From: Parietaria judaica
Taxonomy: Eukaryota > Streptophyta > Magnoliopsida > Rosales > Urticaceae
Direction of reading: 5' to 3'
Assembly (NCBI GenBank): GCA_954871525.1
Contig: OX940862.1
Location: forward strand, 34,588,232 to 34,652,231
Length of the DNA: 64,000 nucleotides
In this document: piece by piece, positions 24,298 through 35,343 of the stretch
Position numbering within the stretch: position 1 is the first letter of the stretch
Layout: every line of letters begins with the position of its first letter
Translations under genes and position numbers: made by a program
The notes under the pieces: model-generated
Database searches by the model: none
What the model saw: the letters and a program-made list of their open reading frames with translations, nothing else
Told to the model about the DNA's origin: nothing

Positions 24298-25570
24298 CAA
24301 CTTGAAATGAGATGTCGTTTTTATGCCGGAATAAAATCTTATACTAATAATATCAACCTAAAATATAAAATTGTATATAATCAGTGAAAAAATAGTTGCA
24401 TAACAAAGATAAAAAAGATGTGGGATATTAAACAATATTTATCTTTTGATAAAAGAATCGAAGAATATCGATACCTTCTGAGGTTACGAATGAATATCTC
24501 TCCCCAATAAAAAAAATATATGTCGTGGGATGAGCTTGCACTAATTGAAACGCCCATATATGTATATATATTGAATGGGCGCTCAAATATATTATTCAAC
24601 GATGTCATTTTAGTTTAATAATTATGTCTAGTATACCGTATACGACTCATTTATTTTTAAACAAAATCATAGACGATCTACTAAAATAGGATGTTAAACA
24701 TGTTTGTATCAAGTTGTTTTCAAATTCATTTAGAGATTTAAATATAGAGCAACAATATATTTATCCATTGGTATAATTGATTTTAGAAAATTTACGGCAA
24801 AAATACTGACTTATATTCTCACTCTTTTTTAAAGGCAAAAATTTCTAATGATATAAAATTATTGGCAAAAGTAATTAAATTTTCCCATATTGGTATCTTT
24901 TGAATCTCCTTGTACTACGTGCGCGTGTTCCTGGTCTCATCGAGATCAAAACTTAGAATTACGCTGCAAGCCTCTATCTCGGCCACTACGTCATTAAAAA
25001 ACTTCCACTGGTGCGTAGATTGGAAACCAACTTCATCATATTACTGAATCTTTCTCGGTGGTTAAACGGCGGTACTATAATAACTTTATGGGAGAGAGGA
25101 AATCACGGAGCCCCAAGAGAGAGTGTGCGAGTTTTCAGGTGACATGATTAGATTTTGGAGCTCCTATCTCAAATATTTATTGGCCATATGTATTATTATC
25201 TAATGGGTTTTAACCATTTAACGAGTCTAAACTTATTAGATTATATTAACTCATATTATTAAATAATTAATCTAAATTAACATATTATTAATATATTAAT
25301 CACTAAACTGGCTCATGTGGACCCAGTACCTGAGTTTAGTGGGCCCGTATAAACCCGATGACCCCATAAGTCTTGTGGGCCCAATTAAGCCCAATCTCTT
25401 ATCTTCAGCGCAAGATTCTTCATTCTTGGCATAGACTTGATTGGATTCAAATGTGTCCATATTCGTTGCTGACGCCGTCTAATTTGACTCGATTACACCA
25501 TTATTCATGCGATTGAAGAATAACAAGTTATGTATATAGACTCGATTTAGACTACATAATGAACGTGAAA
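23048..25570. other. Intergenic between ARF and the LTR element
   Basis: No gene seen. It holds an (AT)n run near 23745-23772, a (TTA)n microsatellite at about 24228-24297 and AT-rich DNA. The last few hundred bases, from about 25080, are less AT-rich. They probably belong to the original upstream region of ceQORH gene A, now cut off by the LTR element. Confidence 0.55.
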
Positions 25571-25592
25571 TGACACGTCATAGCTGACGTCT
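25571..25592 (+). promoter_or_regulatory. as-1-like pair of TGACG motifs, stranded upstream of the LTR element
   Basis: TGACACGTCA and, 13 bp centre to centre further on, GCTGACGTCT. Paired TGACG palindromes about 12 bp apart are the as-1 element bound by TGA bZIP factors in detoxification promoters. Removing the LTR element would place this pair about 100 bp upstream of the gene A TATA-like box. Gene B has the related TAGCTAACGTCT at 33499-33510, about 70 bp before its TATA box. Function is inferred, not shown. Confidence 0.5.
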
Positions 25593-25602
25593 GAGTACAT
25601 AT

Positions 25603-26400
25603 TGAAACGTCACGTTCTTCGGTTTTGCGGAAAATAACGACAAATAAACATACGCGAAAATAAAGAGACACACGCGATGTTTTGTTAACGCATTTCGATA
25701 TCTATCTACTCTGCGGGGCCCTCACCCAGATTAATCAACATGGATAATTACAAGATGAACGTTACACAATCGATTTGTTCACCGAACAACAAACTGGAAA
25801 ATACACTCTAACCAGTGCGACCAGCGATGTAACCAGCCCTGTAACCTGTTGATTATGACGACGACACGGCGACTCGGCAAGCGGGTAAGGCGACTTCCGG
25901 CGAGTGTCGATGTGTGCAAGCATGCACAGCTCCGTTGACGATAATGAAGGCTTCAGACCTCTTTAGACTTCTTCTCGGGAAGAAAATTGCCAACGAACGA
26001 TCCACGGAAATTGTGAGAAAATAGCCTAGAATACTCTCTGTAAGCTTGAACGATTTTCTCTGAAGTTTTCTGGTGAAAGGATGCACGATTTGGGAGCCCT
26101 AGATCAGTATAAATAGAGCCCAAAAAGTCCTCAACAAAATAACAACTTCTTCCACATTTTTTGGCTTTTTACTTAGTCTTTCCTAGACTAAGTTTTTCCT
26201 CCATAATTCGAATTTAAAAAGCTCATTCAACTCTGATATTTGACCAGCAGATAAGGGAGAACGAATTCCTTAAATATCTCAACCAAAACGGACCAATTCC
26301 GCTTTATGGATAATGAGATCGTAGGTATGACCCCATGTATGATCAACAATACTGCCAAACGTGTAACTGCACTAAACTGTCAAATAAAGACAGTTTTTCA
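25603..26400 (-). repeat. 3' LTR of the gag-only element
   Basis: 798-bp terminal repeat on the left. It is longer than its partner because of an extra ACTAAAC-type segment near 26372 and one extra T near 26063. Minus-strand frames within it are not genes. Confidence 0.93.
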
Positions 26401-26413
26401 AACTCCCCCTTTG
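26401..26413 (-). promoter_or_regulatory. Polypurine tract next to the 3' LTR
   Basis: On the minus strand CAAAGGGGGAGTT abuts the LTR start TGAAAAACTG. Its position and purine content fit the primer for plus-strand DNA synthesis during reverse transcription. Confidence 0.85.
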
Positions 26414-26582
26414 GCATTTTTGTTGAGCAGATAATTCGGTGACTAGATAAAATATGTAGACAGTAGCGACGAACAAACGATCATGAAATAAACTTGATCT
26501 TCTGATAAACCCAACTTAGTGACCAATGTTCCGACAACCAACAAAAGTTTAACAATAGAAAAATGGTTGGTCACGCATGGCA

Positions 26583-27040
26583 ATGTTCCCCCTGTCGTCG
26601 ATGTCTCCCCCTGTCACCCCTCTCCCCCTCTGCTGACGGAAAATGGCAAAGACTAGTCGGAGTGAGGACGAAGATCCCGCTGAATGGCAAGAACTGTCTC
26701 TTGAAGAAGAGTAATCAGGTCTGAGAGAGCGTGAACCTGTGCCATAGAAGACTATGTAGTATGAACTACCAGCGCTTGAGCTTTCTGAACATTGACCAAC
26801 TCGTACACGCGCAAAGAGATGCTCCCCCTGACTATCTGATATTCCTTATGTGATACTCTGAGACTGAATCTGCACTATTCTGAGAATGATTCTGTGAAGC
26901 TCCCCCTGACTCGGTGATCATGAAAATATGCTCCCCCTGACTATCTGATAACTGAATCTGTACAATTCTGAGCCTAACTCTGTGAAGCTCCCCCTGACTA
27001 TGGGATAATTCTCCTGAATTTGCACAATTCTCCCCCGATG
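26583..27040 (-). repeat. Multiple polypurine-tract-like repeats (mPPT) of the LTR element
   Basis: At least eight copies of a G5-containing purine tract (minus strand AGGGGGAG, several as GTCAGGGGGAGC) occur between the gag frame and the true polypurine tract. Positions are near 26589, 26606, 26623, 26823, 26900, 26931, 26988 and 27031. Several share the longer context CTCCCCCTGACTATCTGATA on the plus strand. Repeated polypurine tracts are a known non-coding hallmark of Sireviruses. Confidence 0.8.
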
Positions 27041-27247
27041 CGAAGCAAGATGCCAAAGACTCCTCTGATGATTGATTCACAAGATTGCATTTTGGCTCTT
27101 TAGTACCCTTAGCGGTAAGAGATTCTCTTGAACCGAGATACTATTTTTGAGCGCAAATTCATCAGCCTCTGTAATTTGATTTTCTTGAAGGCTTGCATCA
27201 ACTCTTGAGGCTTCCATCTTGTGGCATCTTCAGGATTGAATATGTCT

Positions 27248-29404
27248 CTAGTTACATCTTTTGGAGAAGTAACAAGTACAGTTGTGTCCACATCTTTGTA
27301 GTTGGCTATTACTCCATTTACCATGGCTTCTTGTCTGGTTGTGTTTTGCAGGAGAGACATTGTTGGTGGATCTTGTTATCGTTGGATCAACGGCTGCATC
27401 TATGAGAGGAACTGGGTTAATGGTTGTTCCATAAGATAAACTATTCTTAGGAACCCAAGCAGGTTTTGACTTTGGAACCTTGAAGAGAAGAGACTTAGCC
27501 ACCCACACTGAACGACTTTTCTTGGTCTTGGTTGCATATTTGCGAAGCGGCGTCTTTTGAAGATTTTCAGAGAATTGCTTGTACATATTTCTACACCTAC
27601 CATCGTTGTGAAAAATAGACTTGCATAATTCACATCTCTTGGTTACTTGGCTAGCAATACTGATGGTACCTTTGGTGGTTGTGATGCTTTCACTTTTGGT
27701 AATATTCTGACTGTCTGACTCTTTTCTGAAAATACGGTTGTAACTTGTACGGTCATATTCATTCTGGCTACTTTCACTAATTAATCTTTCTCCTTTTAAA
27801 AATCCAAGACCGGTACGATTTCTCGACTGACGTCCTTGTTCAAGTATGTCATCGAGTTTGGATTTTCCAGAATTGAACTTCATAACAACTTTTTCCATTA
27901 AGGTTATCTTCTTGTCTTTTTCAATGGCGAGACAGTTCACTTTTGAAAGAGACTCTTTCAGTTCTAGCACTTGGTCACTGAGAACCTTGTTCTGTTGTCT
28001 TAGTTCTTCTACAACCGTGGATAAGACTTGCTTTTCAGAAATAAACTTCTCTTTTTCAGACTTAGCTTGGTCATTGAGAGTCTGATTTTTCTTCATCAGT
28101 TTCTCTATAGTTGTTGAGAGAGCTTGCTTTTCACCAATCAACTTTTCCTTATCAGAATTAAGGTTCTTGCTCAGGTTGCATAAAGATAGCCATTTTTCAA
28201 AGAGAGATTTGAATGATGTTTGAAAGTCTTCTTCAGAAAAATCTTCATCTGAATCATCACTTGAATAATTGTTCTGATCAAGAGAGTGGTGTGATGCAGG
28301 GAACGCAACATAATGGCTAAAAACTCCTCCGCCATCTTCTTCATCTGAGTCTTTATCACTGGAAGAAGTTTCGTAGGATCTAGTCTTTAGTTTCTTGATA
28401 GTGTTAGCACATTCTGACTGTATATGACCATATCCGTCACACTCTCGGCACTTGATTCCAATTTTTTTGACTTTATCCTCTGTAGTACGACCATCATTAT
28501 GACCACGATTGTTGTTAGTAGATCTGTATTTACTGCTCGAGTTACTGTGTGAAGAACCATTTCCTCCTTCATTGAAAGGTGGTCTCTGAGTGTTAAATTT
28601 CTTCAACATTCTACCAAAATTTTTAGTAAGAAGAAAAATATCATCCATGGTTACATTACTTGTACCATCGCTAGCTACATCATTGGTAAGATCACTGGTT
28701 GCATCGTCTCTGTGATCACGTTTGGTAGAACTTTTGAATGCTACTCCTTTTTCTCTTTTTGCTTGAGACATATTCATCTCAAAAGTTTGAAGAGATCCTA
28801 TGAGTTCATCCAAATTCAACGTGGTTATATCCTTGGCCTCTTCGATGGCTGCAACCTTGGCACTGAAGCGTTCTGGTAATGACCGAAGCGTTTTTCTAAC
28901 CAATTTTAGATTAGAATACACTTTTCCAAGTTGAAAAGCTTGATTTGAAATTTCACGAAGCTTTCCATTGAAATCTGCAATGGTTTCATCTTCGGTCATA
29001 CGTAGTTCCTCAAATTTTGATGCAAGCATTTGGAGTTTTGAGGTTCGAACGGCTGAGGTTCCTTCATGGAGATTTTGCAATGCTTCCCATGCTTGTTTGG
29101 CAGTACCACATGTAGATATGAGTCTAAATTGTCCTTCGTTAACAGCAGATACGATCGCATTTAAAGCACGACAATTCGCAAGAGATGCGGTCTCATCTTC
29201 GGTACTCCATTCACTGAGCGGTTTTTCAACAAATTCTCCTTTTGTATTTTTCTTCATGGGAGAACTCCAGCCATGTTTCACAGTACTCCAAGCTTTTGTG
29301 TCAATCGATTGGATGTAGATAGTCATTCGAGCTTTCCAATACGAATAGTTTGTACCGTCTAACACCGGTGGTCTTATAAGAACAATATTTTCGCGCGAAC
29401 CCAT
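27248..29404 (-). CDS. Gag polyprotein of the Sirevirus-type element
   Basis: 718 codons, uninterrupted. The N-terminus has the Copia Gag signature (PPVLDGTNYSYWKARM at about residues 12-27, and later KQAWEALQNLHEGTSAVR). A CCHC zinc knuckle CRECDGYGHIQSEC lies at about 319-332, followed by an acidic stretch and a predicted coiled coil (about 420-520, KLIGEKQALSTTIEKLMKK). A large Gag with a coiled coil after the knuckle fits Sireviruses. The frame stops with no protease or pol continuation. A different minus-strand frame, 27109-27360, overlaps its end and may be residual coding sequence. The protein would package element RNA into virus-like particles in the cytoplasm. Confidence 0.9.
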   Translation of the reverse strand: MGSRENIVLIRPPVLDGTNYSYWKARMTIYIQSIDTKAWSTVKHGWSSPMKKNTKGEFVEKPLSEWSTEDETASLANCRALNAIVSAVNEGQFRLISTCGTAKQAWEALQNLHEGTSAVRTSKLQMLASKFEELRMTEDETIADFNGKLREISNQAFQLGKVYSNLKLVRKTLRSLPERFSAKVAAIEEAKDITTLNLDELIGSLQTFEMNMSQAKREKGVAFKSSTKRDHRDDATSDLTNDVASDGTSNVTMDDIFLLTKNFGRMLKKFNTQRPPFNEGGNGSSHSNSSSKYRSTNNNRGHNDGRTTEDKVKKIGIKCRECDGYGHIQSECANTIKKLKTRSYETSSSDKDSDEEDGGGVFSHYVAFPASHHSLDQNNYSSDDSDEDFSEEDFQTSFKSLFEKWLSLCNLSKNLNSDKEKLIGEKQALSTTIEKLMKKNQTLNDQAKSEKEKFISEKQVLSTVVEELRQQNKVLSDQVLELKESLSKVNCLAIEKDKKITLMEKVVMKFNSGKSKLDDILEQGRQSRNRTGLGFLKGERLISESSQNEYDRTSYNRIFRKESDSQNITKSESITTTKGTISIASQVTKRCELCKSIFHNDGRCRNMYKQFSENLQKTPLRKYATKTKKSRSVWVAKSLLFKVPKSKPAWVPKNSLSYGTTINPVPLIDAAVDPTITRSTNNVSPAKHNQTRSHGKWSNSQLQRCGHNCTCYFSKRCN

Positions 29405-29472
29405 CGTGATTCGAAGAACACCTAGATCTTTCCGCTGCCTTTGAAATCAAAGAAACACTATTGCAGCGACAA

Positions 29473-29484
29473 GCTCTGATACCA
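29473..29484 (-). promoter_or_regulatory. Primer binding site, initiator tRNA-Met
   Basis: Minus-strand TGGTATCAGAGC lies two bases inside the 5' LTR. It is the standard complement of the plant initiator methionine tRNA 3' end used by Copia elements. Confidence 0.93.
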
Positions 29485-29486
29485 AT

Positions 29487-30276
29487 TGAAACGTCACGTT
29501 CTTCGGTTTTGCGGAAAATAACGACAAATAAACATACGCGAAAATAAAGAGACACACGCGATGTTTTGTTAACGCAGTTCGATATCTATCTACTCTGCGG
29601 GGCCCTCACCCAGATTAATCAACATGGATAATTACAAGATGGACGTTACACAATCGATTTGTTCACCGAACAACAAACTGGAAAATACACTCTAACCAGT
29701 GCGACCAGCGATGTAACCAGCCCTGTAACCTGTTGATTATGACGACGACACGGCGACTCGGCAAGCGGGTAAGGCGACTTCCGGCGAGTGTCGATGTGTG
29801 CAAGCATGCACAGCTCCGTTGACGATAATGAAGGCTTCAGACCTCTTCAGACTTCTTCTCGGGAAGAAAAACGCCAACGAACGATCCACGGAAATTGTGA
29901 GAAAATAGCCTAGAATACTCTCTGTAAGCTTGAACGATTTTCTCTGAAGTTTCTGGTGAAAGGATGCACGATTTGGGAGCCCTAGATCAGTATAAATAGA
30001 GCCCAAAAAGTCCTCAACAAAATAACAACTTCTTCCACATTTTTTGGCTTTTTACTTAGTCTTTCCTAGACTAAGTTTTTCCTCCATAATTCGAATTTAA
30101 AAAGCTCATTCAACTCTGATATTTGACCAGCAGATAAGGGAGAACGAATTCCTTAAATATCTCAACCAAAACGGACCAATTCCGCTTTATGGATAATGAG
30201 ATCGTAGGTATGACCGCGTGTATGATCAACAATACTGCCAAACGTGTAACTGCTGTCAAATAAAGACAGTTTTTCA
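29487..30276 (-). repeat. 5' LTR of the gag-only element
   Basis: 790-bp terminal repeat on the right, ending in TTTTTCA at 30276 and followed by the CATAT duplication. In minus-strand sense it would contain the element's promoter. That promoter points away from ceQORH gene A. Confidence 0.93.
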
Positions 30277-30467
30277 CATATCAAACGACCGTGATCGTTT
30301 TCGACTCTCCTCTTTAGCTGTCGACCTGTTTTCGTCATTTCGCAAAGCTCTTTGGAAGCTCCTCGTGCTGGCAATAAATACACCGACACTTCCCATGAAT
30401 TGAATGTAGCGATTTCGAACCACTCTTCGACATTGTTATATACATCTCTCTCTCGTCGATTCTGGAT

Positions 30468-32174
30468 ATGGCGAACATGGCAGGCAAGCTTATGCACGCC
30501 GTTCAGTACGATTGCTATGGCGGCGGAGCCGCTGGTTTGAAGGTGCTTTGCTTTCTTAATTTGCCTCTTTTTTTTTTTTGTTGGTTTCGATCGGTTGAGA
30601 AATTCGAATGAAGAGAAATAGTGGAATTGATTTGTGTTTCTCTTGCTATGCGATCAGCATGTTGAAGTTCCGGTTCCGATTCCGAAGAAGAACGAGGTTT
30701 TGATGAGGTTTGAAGCCGCGACGGTGAATCCCATTGACTGGAAAATTCAGAAAGGAATCCTCAGGCCGTTTCTGCCCAAGAAATTCCCTTATATTCCTGG
30801 TACTTTATCCACTCCATTCACTTTGCTTGGGGTCAAAATCAACTTTCTTTGAAGTTTCTTAATTACAGTATATGCGCATCGAGTTTTTTGGATCCAATTT
30901 CATTGAATCATAATGCAGAGATAGGAATTTTTTTATGTGAATTCAGAAAATGGATAAGTGGTACTTCTTAATTCTTCTCTGTAGAAATGCGATTAAAATG
31001 ACGATATTATCGTAATCGAACATCGAAAATGCGGCAAATATTAATCGAAATACCGAAATGTAAGATTATGGCAGAGAAACCTTGTACATATTATTTGTAT
31101 TCCATAATCATGATTAGCTAGTTTAGGAAGTTAGAACTTACTTGCACTATTATATTTATTAATTATAAATTAATAACTTACGAGTTAGAGAATTTTATTT
31201 TATTATTAACTTGGGTTAATGGAGCAGGTACTGACGTGGCTGGAGAAATCGCAGAGGTGGGTGAGGGAGTCACAAAGTTCAAAGCTGGTGACAAAGTGGT
31301 CACTACTCTCAGTCACGCTGTAAGCGCTTAATATCATTGTTTGATTCCAACTATTTTCTTGTATAAATTATGTTTGACCATAATAATTTAATAAAGATTC
31401 ATGTATCAAATTCACGTGGTGAAAGGCAGATTCTTTAAGATTCTCGTATATTTCATCTAATTGGAAGATATAATGTCGTTCCAGCTCGGAGGTGGATTTG
31501 CCGAGTTTCTTGTAGCCAGCGAGAGCTCGACTGTAGCTCGGCCACCGGGAGTTTCGGCGGCGGACGCTGCGGCTTTACCCATCGCCGGAATCACCGCTTA
31601 CCAGTGTCTCTCCAAAGTGGGAGGGATAAAGCTCGACGGGACCGGCGAGCAAACGAGCGTCCTCGTCACTGCCGCCTCTGGGGGTGTGGGCCACTATGCA
31701 GTCCAGCTGGCAAAGCTCGGGAACACGCATGTGACGGCCACGTGTGGTGCCCGCAACATCGACTTTGTCAAGGGCCTAGGTGCCGATGAGGTTTTGGACT
31801 ACAAGACCCCGGAAGGGGCCGCCCTTAAGAGCCCCTCGGGGAGGAAGTACGACGTCGTAGTCCACTGCGCGACCGGAATTCCGTGGGCGACGTTCAAGCC
31901 CAATTTGAGTAAAAACGGGAAGGTCGTTGACATCACGCCCGGCCCAACGGCTCTGATGACCTATGCGATCGGGAAAATTACCTTCTCATCCAAGCAATTG
32001 GTGCCGCTTCTGGCGACCCCGAAGGCCGAGGATTTGGAGTATCTGGTGAATCTGGTGAACGAAGGGAAGCTGAAGACGGTGATTGACTCGAAGCACACGT
32101 TGAGCAAAGCGGAAGATGCTTGGGCCAAGAGCATCGACGGCCACGCTACTGGGAAGATCATTGTGGAGAATTAG
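30468..32174 (+). CDS. ceQORH-type quinone oxidoreductase homologue, gene A
   Basis: Exons 30468-30542, 30658-30799, 31228-31319 and 31485-32174 give 332 residues, with junction phases 0, 1 and 0. It belongs to the zinc-free medium-chain dehydrogenase/reductase family, close to Arabidopsis chloroplast envelope quinone oxidoreductase homologue (At4g13010). Its members reduce reactive alpha,beta-unsaturated carbonyls or gamma-ketols with NADPH. The N-terminal GroES-like part has VNPIDWKIQKG and GTDVAGEIAEVG. The Rossmann part has TAASGGVGHYAVQLAKLG and THVTATCGARNIDFVKGLGA. It ends GHATGKIIVEN. ATG 30477 (MAGKLMHAV) matches genes B and C. ATG 30468 adds three residues and is the first AUG. A TATA-like AATAAATA lies at 30373. 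The LTR element ends 191 bp before the start. Confidence 0.92.
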
Positions 32175-33677
32175 ATGGCCTCAGAATGTGTTTTGGAAGT
32201 GTAAAAAATCTTAAAGATGTCAATAATTTGTTTGTGATATTGCGAGATCTATTAGTTTTGTATTTTACTCTTTATTTCAGTGTAGTTTTACATGTACATT
32301 GTGCAAGATTTATATGTATAAATGGGACATAGGCCCAGTTTGACATAGGTCCTGTTTAATATAGCCGTGATTTTTTTTATTTTTTATTTTTAAATTACTT
32401 TCTAAAAATAACTCGACTCGCAGACTATGTTTTCCATGGATAATTCATGGAAAAGTATGAAACAAATCGAAAACTTAAGAAAACTTATCAGTAACCTCTA
32501 AATGTAGATAATTAGAAAAACTTGAACATTGGTTAAGATGATAAAATTTCTAACACAAAAATAGTATTCGTAGGTAGTGTGACCGTGGAGTTAGGGAAGC
32601 GATGAGTCTCGCCTGTTCTGCCATTTTTAAACAAATCTGTCAAATATCATCAGTTTTTTTTTTTTTTGTTGCTCAATTATTTTGTAAAATTTGTTTCAGT
32701 AACGTATGTCTTTTTTTTTTTTTTTTTCATGAGTTTATAAGTAGTTATCGGTTATCCATTACCTGTCAACAAACTATAAAAACGATTCGCTTTATCAAAA
32801 GTTTTCAACCAACATTCATACTCACTTTAACGCCATGCATAAATGTCGATGCCGTTTCGCTCCCTCCATTTTACAAGCATGCCACATGCCGACAGGAAAG
32901 TAAAAAAAAGGGCATGCCAAGAGAAAACTCATAAAATGATTTTGAGTGTTTCGATAACTTTTTTAAATAGGTTTAAAATGATTTATTTATCACTATAATA
33001 CATAAATAACTAAAAAATGATTTTGAGTGTTCCGATAACTTTTTTATATAGGTTTAAAATGATTTATTTATCACTATAATACATAGATAACTAAAAATTA
33101 TACTAATAATAAGACATCGTATTGATAGATTATAGTTGTATATATAAAAATAAGAGTTATACCTATAACTTATGAAAAATATAAATATAGGATTAAAATT
33201 AAAATAAGATATCATTTTGATATGTTATAGTATGTTGAAGGCAAGCCGCAACTCTAAAAAAACGGGCGTGCCAAAAGCATACCGAAGGCATGACAGAGAA
33301 TTTAAAACCATGGTTTTACACCAACAAATTCTTGGTATCAAATGAGCCTAAACTCTAAACTCGAATCTAAATAAGCTAGGAGAGCCGTCTCATTTGAATT
33401 GAACTTTATGCAGTGGAATAATAGTAAAACTCTCAGTCCACGTTTTTTTTTTTCCGACACAATTTGAATAAATGGTAAGAATTTTCTCCTGATAGCTATA
33501 GCTAACGTCTAAAATTTGAAATGTATATATGATTCAATTTTCGTCATTTCACAATATCTCTGGAACCTCCTTGTGCCTATATAAATAAACCGACCCTTCC
33601 GATTAAACGTGTTCAAATCTTTCTTCGACATTGTTCTCTCTTAAATCTCTCCCTCGTCGATTCCGGTTATTGCAAAT
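32175..33677. other. Intergenic between ceQORH genes A and B
   Basis: No gene. It holds poly-T runs (32656, 32710), an 81-bp tandem duplication listed separately and, near the end, the gene B promoter. That promoter has TAGCTAACGTCT at 33499 and a TATA box CTATATAAATAAA near 33578. It is recognisably homologous to the gene A promoter around TTTTCGTCATTTC. Confidence 0.6.
32933..33094. repeat. 81-bp tandem duplication
   Basis: Two adjacent units beginning AAAATGATTTTGAGTGTT differ at only a few positions (for example TTTCG/TTCCG, AAATAGG/ATATAGG). They are non-coding and probably recent. Confidence 0.9.
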
Positions 33678-35125
33678 ATGGCAGGCAAGCTCATGCACGC
33701 CGTTCAGTATGCGCACTACGGCGGCGGAGCCGCTGCTTTGAAGGTGCTAAATTTGCATATCTTCATCGAGCGAGAAGTTTGAAGAACTTGATAATCTCAT
33801 TTCGTGCGTTTCTTTTGTGATCAGCATGTTGAAGTTCCGGTCCCGGTCCCGAAGAGAAACGAGGTGTTGATGAAGCTGGAAGCCGCGACGCTGAATCCCT
33901 TTGACTGCCGAATTCAGAGAGGGATCGTCAGGCCTTTTTTGCCCAGCAAGTTCCCTTCTACTCCAGGTACTTTATCCACTTAGAATCATAATTATAATTA
34001 GCTGGGTAGAAATATACTGTATTTGTGGTGGCCTGATGATTAGATTGAATGGAGAAGGTACTGACATGGCTGGAGAAGTAGCCGAGGTTGGTGAAGGAGT
34101 CGAGAAGTTCAAAGTTGGTGACAAAGTTGTAGCAACTCTTAGCCACGCGGTAAGTGCTCGATAAAGAAACGCGACTGTTCTCTATTTTGCGGGATATATT
34201 GCTAAGTCTTAGATACGTGTCACCATTTATAATTATGTTAAATATCATTGAAAAATTGACGGAATTTTTGTGAGATCGAATGAGCTTAGACAATGAAAAA
34301 TAAAATTATGTAGGCCAAAAAATCAAATAATTGGTTATAGAAATTTGAGGCAATTATTGGAGCCGTTACATTTATATAACAATAGAAATTGTAGAGAATA
34401 TTCTTACGTCTGTGACATGATCATACAATTCCCAGGTAGGAGGTGGGCTCGCCGAGTTTGTTTTAGCCAGTGAGAGCTTGACAGTCGCTCGGCCGCCGGA
34501 AGTTTTGGCGGCATATGCTGCAGGCTTATCCATTGCTGGAATCACCGCTTACCAGTGTGTCACCCAAGTTGGAGGGATTAAGCTCGACGGAACCGGCAAG
34601 CAAACGAGTGTCCTCATCACCGCTGCCTCCGGGGGCGTTGGCCACTATGCGGTCCAACTGGCGAAGCTCGGGAACACACACGTGACGGCCACGTGTGGCG
34701 CCCGCAACATCGACTTTGTCAAGGGCTTAGGCGCTGATGAGGTTCTTGATTACCAGACGCCTGAAGGGGCCGCCCTGAAGAGCCCCTCGGGGAGGAAGTA
34801 CGACGTCGTTGTCCACTGCGCGACCGGGATCCCGTGGTCAACGTTCAAGCGCAACTTGAGTAAGAACGGGATGGTCATTGACATCACGCCCGGTCCAACG
34901 GCATGGTTGATCAGCGCGGTCGCGAAAATAACCTTCTCGTCGAAGAAATTGGTGCCGTTTTTCTCGACTCCGAATGCGAAGGACTTGGAGTATCTGGTGA
35001 ATCTGGTGAAAGAGGGGAAGCTAAAGACGGTGATCGACTCGAAGCACGCGCTGAGCAAAGCGGAAGACGGTTGGGCCAAGATGATCGACGGCCACGCTAC
35101 AGGGAAGATCGTTGTGGAGAATTAG
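33678..35125 (+). CDS. ceQORH-type quinone oxidoreductase homologue, gene B
   Basis: Exons 33678-33743, 33825-33966, 34058-34149 and 34436-35125 (66, 142, 92 and 690 nt) give 329 residues. The starting sequence is MAGKLMHAVQYAHYGGGAA. The NADPH-binding segment TAASGGVGHYAVQLAKLG and the ending GHATGKIVVEN are conserved. Differences from A and C include LNPFDCRIQRG in place of the usual NPxDWKxQKG, and less usual PEVLAAYAAGLSIAG. The DWK to DCR change lies in the most conserved part of the substrate-binding half. Its introns are the shortest of the three (81, 91 and 286 bp). The promoter has a good TATA box near 33578 and a weakened TGACG-like motif at 33499. Confidence 0.92.
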
Positions 35126-35277
35126 ATGGCTCAACTGTTTATGTATTAAGAGCTTCAATATAATTAGTTGTTTGTGAATTGTATTGTAAACTTTTACTTC
35201 TTTTACTTTTACTTATAGGATAGTTTTACACTTTTTACTTTTTCCTATATGCTGTCACTGTTAATTTGATGCTCCTT

Positions 35278-35343
35278 TTTTTTAAAAAAAATAAAAAAAT
35301 TCATTAGGAACGGAACATGGGATCAAGTCCCTTTGAAGGGGGA
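35278..35343 (-). mobile_element. Tiny retroposed insertion with a 17-bp target duplication
   Basis: 66 bp flanked by the perfect duplication TTAATTTGATGCTCCTT (35261-35277 and 35344-35360). On the minus strand the insert ends in an A/T-rich tail after CCTAATGAATTTTTTTATT, like the 3' end of a plant LINE or SINE. The rest reads TTCAAAGGGACTTGATCCCA. The long duplication and tail indicate target-primed reverse transcription with extreme 5' truncation. Confidence 0.8.

Larger units (their letters stand above)
25603..30276 (-). mobile_element. Complete gag-only LTR retrotransposon, Copia/Sirevirus-type, non-autonomous
   Basis: A 4,674-bp element flanked by the 5-bp duplication CATAT (25598-25602 and 30277-30281). 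The LTRs are 798 bp (left) and 790 bp (right), begin TG and end CA on both strands, and differ by about eight substitutions and two small indels by eye. This implies a young insertion. On the minus strand the order is 5' LTR (right), initiator-Met primer site, a long gag frame, a region with repeated G-rich polypurine tracts, the polypurine tract, and the 3' LTR (left). No protease, integrase or reverse transcriptase is present. It would depend on an autonomous relative. A large gag, iMet primer site and multiple polypurine tracts are typical of Sireviruses. Confidence 0.93.

Noticed and set aside
27846..28085. Plus-strand open frame inside the LTR element
   Set aside because: It is the shadow of the minus-strand gag frame; the coiled-coil codons read as Ser/Phe-rich on the other strand.
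29737..30006. Minus-strand 89-codon frame, also present at 25853-26086
   Set aside because: It lies wholly inside the LTR and occurs in both LTRs with frame differences. It is non-coding LTR sequence.
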